Source: a virus. From it: a DNA stretch of 37,662 nucleotides. The stretch is from positions 1 to 37,662 of the IMG/VR virus record IMGVR_UViG_3300044643_001392; one strand, written 5' to 3'. The notes under the pieces were generated by a model that made no database searches, was not told the DNA's origin, and saw nothing but the letters and a program-made list of their open reading frames with translations. A program made the translations under genes and the position numbers. Positions 9,001 through 17,200 of this stretch are shown one piece after another. Positions within the stretch are counted from its first letter, which is position 1. Each line of letters opens with the position of its first letter.

Positions 9001-12000
9001 CAAACTTACTAAAGCTCAAAAAGACGAGTCTGCTAGGGCATTCGCAAAATCTCAAGAAGCAGAAAAAGCAAAAACAAGTGCTACCGCAAAACAAGCTTCT
9101 GTAATTAACAAAGAAACAAAAGCTACAGAAAAAGCAACAAAAGAAAAAGTTGCAGCTACAAAGGCAGTAAAAGAAAACAAAAAAGAAACAGTCAAAGAGA
9201 CTAAGGCAAAGCAAAAGCTGGCAACCCCTGCTGGTCCAGGACAGTCTCAAAGAATTACAGCTAGAGAAACAAAAGCTGGCACACGTTACTACTCTGGAAA
9301 CAAATTAGTTGCAGACCAAAAAGCTGGACAAACAACCTATAACAGACAGCAGGGGGCTGCAAAGGGTGTAGAGACAAGAAGGGCTAATGCTGCACTAAGG
9401 TCCCAGGCTCCTCAAGCTCAGCAAAGAGGCTCTGGTGGTGGAAGGGCTGGTATGGTTGGCATGGTGGCTTCTGGAGCCGTAATGGGTGGGTCAATGTTGC
9501 CTGGTGCCGCAGGAAAAGTTGCACAAGACCTAATGATGCCAATCATGGCACTTTCAATGATTTTGCCAATGTTGCCAGGCCCAGTAGCTATTGCAGTTGC
9601 TGCTATTTCTGGATTGGCCATGGCTGCCTTTGCTCTAAAGGGTGCATTTGACACCGCTCAAAAAGAGGCGATAGAATTAACAGAAACTTTGGGCTCTGGT
9701 TCAAAAGCAATTCTTGCTTATGCAGAATTTGCAGGAACGGCATCAGCTGGAGAAGTTATGGATAAGCAAAGAGCCAATAACGCTTCTCCCTTTTCTGTTC
9801 AGCAGGGTAAAACAACATTTGGAGAATCTTTTGTAACTAGCGAACAGGGTAAGGGTATGCTAGAGTCACTAAGAAAGAGTGTTGCAACTTCTGGGTCTTC
9901 TGCAACACAAGCTCAACTTGTAAATCAGCTAGGAACTGCCGTTGCCTCTGGGGCATTAAATGAAGCACAAGCAAGAAGCATTGCAGCTAGTATTGGAAAA
10001 GAATTAGGGAATCAATCTTTTGGCATTAACGTTAATGCAAAGCTCATTGAAATATTCGGTCCAAATGGAGAAAATCTTATAAACGAGCCCCTTGAGGTTA
10101 GAGTAAAAATGATAGAGCAAACTCAGGATCAGGTTGGAGCTACTATAAAAGCTGGCCAGGTTCGAAGCTCTACTGCAACTCCTTTAGTTAGCGAAGGACT
10201 TGCGTTATCCGCAGCCCTAGGGGCTACTGGCTTAATGGCAAACGCTGTTCCAGTAGTCGGACAAGTTGCCAGTGGAATACTTCTTGCATCGTCTGCAGCA
10301 GTCCTTTTAGGAACTGGTATTGCAGCTGGAGTAGACAGAATGGCAAAGCTGGGAGAAGTCTCTGGTACCAATGTTGCCATGGGAATGATTGCTATGCAGC
10401 AGCAGCAAGAAATGGTAGACTCTCTAGATCTAGAATATCAGAAACGAATTGCCAATGCCGTTGCAGCTGGGGACGTGGCAAGAGCAGAAGAGCTTACAAC
10501 ACAGCATATACGAGACAGGGAAGCCCTTCTTATCAAGAATGCGGAAACAACTCAAATGGTTCTTGACAACTTTGCTAAGCAAGACGTGTTTTTTGGACAA
10601 GGTGCTTATATGGATGCAGCCAAGAAGGCTGTTGATGTGGCTTACGCAGACGATCCCGTTAAGGGACAGATTGCTAAGGGTGCTACGGGACAAATAGGCA
10701 GTGCAGCCTTAGACCAAACTCAAAAGTACCAGATGACGCTCATGCTTGCAAGCAAGGAGCTAGACCCAATGGTTGCTACTCAGCTACTATCTAGTTTTGG
10801 TAATGATGGCGAACAGTTGACGAAGGTCCTTAATATCATGACCAACATCGGATCCGCTGATGGAAATCGTGCAATCGCATTAATGAATGCGTTTGTTGAT
10901 AAAGATGGCGAGGCTTTGCCAGATCAACAAAAAACATTTATTGCAAATATAGAGTCTAAAACTCCAGCACAAGCTCAAAAAGCCTTGGCCATGTTTGAAG
11001 AAGTGGCAAAGCTGGGTGGAGCTAACGTTCTTGAAGCTAGCGTAATTATGCAATTCTACAATAAGAATCCACAAGCACAGAAAAAAATGGAAGACATGAT
11101 AGAGCAAATAAACTCTTATGGGGGAGAGTTGACCATGGACTTTGTTCAAAATCTAGTTGGAGAAGCACAGTTTGAAGCCTTTAAACAAAACCAAGCTTAT
11201 TTCGAAAGTCTGGACAATGAACAAAGAAAAGACTATGTTTCTGCATTTGTTAATACCATGGAGTTGCGTGGTGATAAGGATATGCAAGATGCTTGGAGAG
11301 CATGGCAGAAAACACTACCTGCAGATCAAAAGGCTAGGGCCTTTGAAGACTTTGCAACTGTTACTGCAGTAAGAGTTACTGAGGCTGGGAAAGACGCATC
11401 GGCGGTAGACATAGAACAAGAAGACACTAGCGGAGGCGGTGGCGGAGGACCATCTGCATCCCCACTAGACGACCTCTTGAAAAAACTTAGAGATATTCGT
11501 AAAAACCAAATTGGTGTAACCAAGGGCTTTGAAGCATCAGCTAACGCAATCAATAAGTTGTTTGGAGGCGGAGCTGGAATCAATCTTTTCAGCGGTATTG
11601 AAAATGACATGAGACGACTAGGGGCTGGAGAAGACCTAATCAGCCTTATAGCTGGAATGGATCCAGAAGAGTTTGAAAAGAAAAAGAATACCCTATTTAA
11701 TTTTGACAAGCAAACTGGAGAAATTATAGGATTTAAAAATCAGTTAAAGAATATTGGAAAAGCTCTTTCTGCAATCGCTATTGGTCAATATGTTAACCAG
11801 CAGCAGAAACAGGCTCAAGAGTCAAAGAATCAGGTATTAGCATTTAACCAGTTAAGGTCGTCTGGATATTCTGTTGCAGAAGCGTATGAAGCAATTCAGG
11901 ATGCAGCGCTTGCCGCAGGCATAGTTGCTGGAGATTACACCCAACAACAAATAGCTGAGATGCTTGCATTACAGAGAGCAACTGCAGAAGCAGCAAAGCA

Positions 12001-13543
12001 ATTTGAAAGGCTAACTCCAGAAGGAAAACAACAGGTTTTTGATGAAGGCTTTAATAAGGCAATGGAAGCGTTTGACGTTCAAGAGAAAAAACTAACTCTA
12101 GAGTATGAGCTAAAGATAGCAGATGATCAAAAAATTATTGAAGATGCTCAAAATCAGATAGATGGAATAAGATACCAGCTTGACGATTACGAAGCAGATT
12201 TGCGTGGTATTGAGCAGCAAGAGGATGCTATTAACAAGACTTATGACGATAAGCTAGAAGCACTAGAAAAGGTACGCAAAGCAAATCAAAAAGTTCTTGA
12301 TCAAGAAAAGGGCAAGCTATCAGTTGCAGAAGCCATTACTCGTGGCGATCTTTCTGCAGCAGCTAGGGCTATTCAGGACGTAAGACAAACTTCTGCTTCT
12401 GGATACTTCTCAAGTCAAACTGACGCACTTAACCAGGGAAGGCAAAATGCCCTTGACGCAATTAGAGGCGAAAATGGACTATCTAGAATTGAAATACAAG
12501 AAAGAATAGAAACTCTTACAAATCAGATATTTGAAATTGAAGAAAACTCTATAGAGCCAGCAACAGAAAGAGTCCGCTTGGCTGGAGTAGAGCTAGCATC
12601 AAGAATTAAAGAGCTAGAAGTTTTGGACAAAACAAAAACTGAATGGGAAACTATTAAGAACAATATTGATTTCGCTAGAGTAAATAGTAAAACTTACAAA
12701 GATGCAATTATAGAAGCCGAAAAAATTGTTCAAAAGGTTCTAGATGCTTGGAATGAAATTGAGAAGCCAAAGAGCACTGTTTATACAGTAACGACAGTTC
12801 GAGAGGGAGATGTAAGCCCTGGAGGCCCAGGCGGTCCAGGCGGTCCAGGAAACCCAGGCCCAGACCCACTAGATCCAAGCGCTGACACCCCAGCAGCTCA
12901 GGCAAATAGGATTAGACAAGCATTAAATAACGCTACCACTGCCCCTAAAGTTTCTAAGGCACTTAGAGACGCAGCTGGAGTAACTATGTCTAATGCCGAT
13001 AGAGCAGAGGCATTAATAAATAGCTACCTTGCAAAAATAACAAAAGCTCAGGCAGACGCTATTCTTTCCAAGGCTGGCGTTACTGGAAGAAGCGGAGGCG
13101 GAAGTAATGCTAACCGATTCTTGGCTAATGGAGGAAGGGTTATGTCCTACATGTCAGATGGGGGATCTCCGTTAGGCTCAGATACCGTACCAGCAATGTT
13201 AACTCCTGGAGAATTTGTAGTAAGAAGACCTATGGTTAGGAAGTATGGAACAGATTTATTTAACAAGATTAACTCTGGATCCTTTAGCAATGTTCAGGGC
13301 ATGTCTAGTCCAAACATTCAAAACATAACAACCCCAATGTTTAACTCTACAGGACCTTCTGTATCAGTTGATAAAAACTCTGTGCCATCTACACAAGTTC
13401 TCTCACCATCTTCGAATTCAGTGTATAATTATAACTTAAGTGTAAACGTTGCGTCTCAGTCAGACCCTAACTCAATTGCACAAACCGTGATGGGTCAAAT
13501 TAGAATGATTGACTCTCAAAGAATAAGGGGCAACAGGTTCTAA
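6092..13543 (+). CDS. Tail tape measure protein, very long
   Basis: The 2483-residue protein sets tail length and is ejected with the DNA. Residues about 185-465 form the TP901-type tape-measure core (GRQLMVGFTVPLIML, AAKTFMDMEKQAVRFKRVYG, then the ISLTDAFGVSAEDLAG region). Hydrophobic stretches occur near residues 545-585, 1145-1190 and 1365-1420 and may insert into the host membrane. Residues 950-1046 are a Lys/Ala/Glu-rich helix-prone block. GGGGGG occurs near 1785 and a Gly-Pro repeat (GGPGGPGGPG) near 2245. The motif D-x-VPAML-x-PGE occurs at 682 and again at 2364. No peptidase or muramidase motif was recognised. AGAGGGTG precedes ATG. At about 0.15 nm per residue the tail would be near 370 nm. 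Confidence 0.95.
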   Translation: MAEDANARIRVDIDTAAALANIKNLQRQISTFHTSLAKSSAQATASSLQLQQSLINGINKTGQFSAGIKTIKTTTDSFTNSLQKNKLSMGEYFRYSAAATKSFGRFFSSEFETINKVARERVKDLQTQYIKMGRDANGAMRAIAVRPLSLDMENLATKTQIAAQRQALLNQMLKQGSTNLLNFGKNTQWAGRQLMVGFTVPLIMLGSVAAKTFMDMEKQAVRFKRVYGEMFTTTEETNKALQDIKNLANEFTKYGVAVSKTMELAADIAATGKMGAELTAQVAETTRLAVLGGVEQAEALQATISLTDAFGVSAEDLAGKIDFLNAVENQTITSIEDLTIAIPKAGPVVQQLGGDVEDLTFFLTAMREGGINASEGANALKSGLAALINPTGKASEMLAGFGINIKGIVEANAGDVKGLVIDFASALDELAPLDRARAIEQLFGKFQFSRLSTLFQNVIKDGNQASRVLKLTNATTAELAVLSERELKKIEDSPMFKFQKALEDIKVTLVPLGEAFLKAVTPLLEFGTSVLKKFDELDEGAKGFVVGLTAIAGVIGPIFLMGFGLIANGVANVIKGFVFFKTAMNKAGSASTQLGMQTEYMTQQQLEAAAVAASLDQVHTKLKQTFTSEAAAINGLTAAYERAILKQAAFAGTPMAIGRGAKSPKKLASGILSVPGPKGAGDVVPAMLSPGEAVIPAEKAEKYRGFIQALISGNIPGFRNGTGDVDYVRAIAKREVAGSGFSSSPDEVRRQTELKSWAGMDKEMAAKKAELEKMRQEGRKISSSQERSLLKATPDAAHVKQSSYKISVAGRQVPTKSWMARSLLADDPMVNRYAAQANLEKGGGGTKSTQNALKGMMDPKGQEALAKKLGVSQKELNKQLKLLSQGISPSTAGGSKVMQELARRDPKPNQGRLAASVLKSRDDFAKKNPGKGFYETLGSRKYDPSKDEAVKKNQEAATAKADARAKAKVDKLTKAQKDESARAFAKSQEAEKAKTSATAKQASVINKETKATEKATKEKVAATKAVKENKKETVKETKAKQKLATPAGPGQSQRITARETKAGTRYYSGNKLVADQKAGQTTYNRQQGAAKGVETRRANAALRSQAPQAQQRGSGGGRAGMVGMVASGAVMGGSMLPGAAGKVAQDLMMPIMALSMILPMLPGPVAIAVAAISGLAMAAFALKGAFDTAQKEAIELTETLGSGSKAILAYAEFAGTASAGEVMDKQRANNASPFSVQQGKTTFGESFVTSEQGKGMLESLRKSVATSGSSATQAQLVNQLGTAVASGALNEAQARSIAASIGKELGNQSFGINVNAKLIEIFGPNGENLINEPLEVRVKMIEQTQDQVGATIKAGQVRSSTATPLVSEGLALSAALGATGLMANAVPVVGQVASGILLASSAAVLLGTGIAAGVDRMAKLGEVSGTNVAMGMIAMQQQQEMVDSLDLEYQKRIANAVAAGDVARAEELTTQHIRDREALLIKNAETTQMVLDNFAKQDVFFGQGAYMDAAKKAVDVAYADDPVKGQIAKGATGQIGSAALDQTQKYQMTLMLASKELDPMVATQLLSSFGNDGEQLTKVLNIMTNIGSADGNRAIALMNAFVDKDGEALPDQQKTFIANIESKTPAQAQKALAMFEEVAKLGGANVLEASVIMQFYNKNPQAQKKMEDMIEQINSYGGELTMDFVQNLVGEAQFEAFKQNQAYFESLDNEQRKDYVSAFVNTMELRGDKDMQDAWRAWQKTLPADQKARAFEDFATVTAVRVTEAGKDASAVDIEQEDTSGGGGGGPSASPLDDLLKKLRDIRKNQIGVTKGFEASANAINKLFGGGAGINLFSGIENDMRRLGAGEDLISLIAGMDPEEFEKKKNTLFNFDKQTGEIIGFKNQLKNIGKALSAIAIGQYVNQQQKQAQESKNQVLAFNQLRSSGYSVAEAYEAIQDAALAAGIVAGDYTQQQIAEMLALQRATAEAAKQFERLTPEGKQQVFDEGFNKAMEAFDVQEKKLTLEYELKIADDQKIIEDAQNQIDGIRYQLDDYEADLRGIEQQEDAINKTYDDKLEALEKVRKANQKVLDQEKGKLSVAEAITRGDLSAAARAIQDVRQTSASGYFSSQTDALNQGRQNALDAIRGENGLSRIEIQERIETLTNQIFEIEENSIEPATERVRLAGVELASRIKELEVLDKTKTEWETIKNNIDFARVNSKTYKDAIIEAEKIVQKVLDAWNEIEKPKSTVYTVTTVREGDVSPGGPGGPGGPGNPGPDPLDPSADTPAAQANRIRQALNNATTAPKVSKALRDAAGVTMSNADRAEALINSYLAKITKAQADAILSKAGVTGRSGGGSNANRFLANGGRVMSYMSDGGSPLGSDTVPAMLTPGEFVVRRPMVRKYGTDLFNKINSGSFSNVQGMSSPNIQNITTPMFNSTGPSVSVDKNSVPSTQVLSPSSNSVYNYNLSVNVASQSDPNSIAQTVMGQIRMIDSQRIRGNRF

Positions 13544-14256
13544 TGGCAACTAATGCATACATGACAAATAGGAAAAAGTATAGTCGTCCGCAAGCAATGC
13601 TTTGGGCAAACAATCCAGGTAATGCTGTTGGTGGGTTCTATATTCCGTCGGGATTTGAAGTTGGACAAACTAGGCCAACAACTGCAACAGAAGAAGAGTT
13701 GCTTAATGAGTTCTTAATTTTATCAGACGATAATCGATCGGCTTTGCAGTTTAACTCGCTAAGAATTGAAAAAAAGGAAAGAATGATAAATGGTAGGATG
13801 AGGTCATACCATGTTGCAGATAAGATAGAGTTGTCTACTTCTTGGAGCATGCTCCCATCTAGATCATTTTCTGACTTTCCAGGATTTGATGAGTATGGAA
13901 GACAGCAAGAGTTAGTAACCTCTATAGACCATGATAGTAATCCCATAACGCCAAATCAAACTATTCAGCTTAGTGGATCACCCCTATATAAAGATCAGCA
14001 ATACACCTCTGACGGCGGAGCTGGCGGGTTGGAAATACTTGATTGGTATACCAACTACAAGGGCCCTTTTTATGTTTATCTTGCCTATGATAAATATACA
14101 GAATTTTCTGACCAAGACACACTAAAGTATTCTAGGTTGGGCCAGTATAATGAAATTCTTGAAATGTATATTTCTAGCTTTACTTACTCAGTTGAAAAAC
14201 GTGGGGGATCAAACCACGATTTATGGAACATAAGCGTAAGCCTAGAAGAGGTTTAA
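13543..14256 (+). CDS. Probable distal tail (Dit-like) protein
   Basis: The 237-residue protein is encoded straight after the tape measure gene (TAATG overlap), the normal slot for the distal tail protein that joins the tube to the tip hub. It is beta-rich and aromatic (LEILDWYTNYKGPFYVYLAYDKY), ends in a strand with HDLWNISVSLEEV, and has a basic segment (RIEKKERMINGRMRSYHV). These are compatible with a Dit-like barrel, but the family cannot be confirmed by eye. It could instead be another minor tail protein. Confidence 0.55.
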   Translation: MATNAYMTNRKKYSRPQAMLWANNPGNAVGGFYIPSGFEVGQTRPTTATEEELLNEFLILSDDNRSALQFNSLRIEKKERMINGRMRSYHVADKIELSTSWSMLPSRSFSDFPGFDEYGRQQELVTSIDHDSNPITPNQTIQLSGSPLYKDQQYTSDGGAGGLEILDWYTNYKGPFYVYLAYDKYTEFSDQDTLKYSRLGQYNEILEMYISSFTYSVEKRGGSNHDLWNISVSLEEV

Positions 14257-17200
14257 ATGTTTGAAAGCAAAGAGCTAAACGATCATCTTAGTACTTCTTC
14301 TACAATAAAGTCTCGTGCTGCAGTTATTGCAGAATGGAACATGAATTTCTTTGAAAATATTGCAGATATTGGAAACTACAGATACCGTCCACTTCTTGGA
14401 ATTGCTCAAAAATACGGATCAATACCAAACATCTATGACCCAAAAGACCTAGGAAACTTTTACACTGGCGCAACAGATGCTGATGTTTTAGTAGATGGTG
14501 GTTTTGAAGAGGATGGCCAAACTCCAGTTGTTTTTAAACCTAAAAAAGAAAAAGAAAAACTTTTATTTTCTCTAGAAGAGTGTTTTGGAAAGTTTAGGCC
14601 AAGGTCTGGAATCAACAAACTTAGATACGGAATTACTGGAAAATACCTACATCACAGTAATGTTGACATGTTTAATCGGCCAAGATACTATATGCCAGAC
14701 AAGAATGATACTTTTAAATACTGGACCTCATATAGGACTGAGGATGGAAAAGAGTACGGAATTGCAAACAATACTCTTAATGGCAATTACCACGTAGAAG
14801 ATGTAGCCCCATATGTTGTATATAAAGAAGAAATTCCAGTAAACAGGATTGTTGTAAAGACGCAAACCAATGTTGGAAATGTTGATCTTGGACCATTCTC
14901 CAACTCATCTGGAATATTTGCAGATCCATTTTTTGGAGAGGAAAATAAAACAACCCCAGTAAAATGGAAAATCCAATATCTAAAAAACAATATTTGGCTA
15001 GACGCAATTTCCTTTAATAAAAACTCTGTACGCTATAATGGCGATGCCATAATCGGAACAGATGGATACTTAGAAATTGGGTATGGACTTATTGTTCCAG
15101 ATAGTTTTAGGTCAAACTTTATAAATAATGGAATCCTAGCCTCCACAACTATGCTTCCAACAGAAAATGAAAATGGTCAGGCCTACCTTGTAAAACAAAA
15201 CACGAATGACCTTGGGCGATACTATATTTGGAAAGACAGTGGCTACCTTGAATTTCACCCAGAATATGGTTGGTACGTAGTAGATGAAAACGTAGACCAG
15301 CTTACAAACTTTGTAACAGATACAACAAGCCCTAAGAAATACAATACAGCTCAGGCTGGTATTTTAGACTATGAAGAGTTTTTGTTTATTTCAGGAATCA
15401 GGGTAGTTGTTGAAACAATGAATCGTTTTGGAGCAACCCTAGACCTAATAGAACTTTCTCCAAGACTAACAGTAGATCTAACTGAAAAAACAGTAGCATA
15501 CTCAGTAACTAAAAATGCTTCAGATCTTGGGGTAAGTGGTTTGCCAGTTGGTCAGCTACTTGCATCTAATGGAGAGCTGTCCCTCTTTGACTATGACCAG
15601 TCTTTTAATCAAAATAATATTTGGAATCCAAAAACTGGAACTGGAAGCATTATTGCAAAATACATAAACAAAAATATTCAAATAAAGTTTTATGAGATAA
15701 TCTCAGATGTTACTGTCATAGATAATGAAGAAAATAAGATTAAAAAAAGTTTTTATGTTCCAATAAAAACATTGTATTCAGAATCTTTTCCACAGTCAAA
15801 CCTAAAGAGTAGAGAGCTTAAGCTATCACTAAGAGACCTTTTCTTCTATTTTGAGTCTCAGTCAGCCCCAGAGCTTTTGATTCCAAACGCATCCTTGTCA
15901 TACGCACTTGCAACAATTTTTGACAGCATAGGTTTTAGCAACTACTCCTTTAAAAGACTTGACGGAGAAAGCGATCCAATTATTCCATACTTCTTTGTTT
16001 CTCCAGATAAAACTATAGCAGAGGTATTAAACGATCTAGCCATAGCAACACAGACCGCAATGTATTTTGACGAGTACAACAACTTTGTTATGATGAGCAA
16101 AAACTACTCCTTGCCAACTGAAGAAGAAAGGCAAACAGATGTAATTTTGCTGGGATCAAATACTGATCCAAAGTTAACCACAACAGAACAAATTCGTGAT
16201 GCTCAACCAAGACAATTAGAGAACATTATAGACATAGCCTCTCAGGATAACAACATCTATAATGATGGAAAAATAAGCTATATTGCAAGATACATCCAGA
16301 AATCTATGGGCTCAATCAAGCAGGCCTATGTAGCAGACAAAAATATTTCTTGGATATATAAGCCAGCCCTGCTTTGGGAAGTATCTGGCACAGAAAATCT
16401 AAAGCCAACAAATGGACAAACAGCTACTGGAAATAAGTATGCCCTAGCAGCTATACCACTAAATTCAGATTTAAATGATCAAGTACCAGCAGTTCTAAAT
16501 CATGAACTTGTTAATAATATTATTGATTTTGGCGATGGCATTTTGTACATTGGAAGATATAACGGATACTTTTATTCTAATGGAGAGGTCGTTAGATACG
16601 ACGCAGTAGAATACAATGTTTCGGTTTTGCCATCAAGCGTGGTAGACTCTAATTTTACTGGAGGAAACGTTTGGATATCTAGTCCACAAGAATACGAAGA
16701 CTATTTTTCTAAACTTTCTTTTAACGGAAAGATTTACCCAACTGGCCGTGCAAGAATTTATGCAGAGCCAAACTATGAAACTTTTGATGGAATAACAAGA
16801 ATGTCTAATGGCTCAGTAGCCAAGCACGGTAGGGGGCAGTTTGGAACAACAGTTGTAAATCACACAGCTGGCCTAAACCCATACTGGACAAATAATGAAA
16901 ATGTTTATGGCTGTAAAATGAAGTCTGCTTATCTATTTGGAAACCTTGCTTTTGAAGGTGACACCAGTGCTGGTACAGCTGGAGTAAGCAAATCTCTAGC
17001 TACAAAAGCCTCAAGATCTAGCGTAATTAAAAACTATCTTTCTTTTTCTCATAATGAAGAAACCTCTAATAAGAATAAACTCTCTTCAACTTCAGAAACT
17101 GTTCAGGCTTCGGCTCTTGTATTTAACGGTCCGTCTTTTTCATCACAAGAAACCCCCATTGACTTTATTTCCTATGTAAACAAACCTCTTAGTGGTTCTT

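Noticed and set aside
11430-12870. Glycine and Gly-Pro repeats in the tape measure as a collagen-like fibre
   Set aside because: They are very short (six Gly; about three GGP units) and sit within a tape measure, so they are more likely flexible linkers.
13424-13429. TATAAT near the end of the tape measure gene as a promoter for the distal tail gene
   Set aside because: TG precedes it directly but there is no -35 match, it is inside coding sequence, and the downstream gene is over 100 nt away. Chance is likely in AT-rich DNA.
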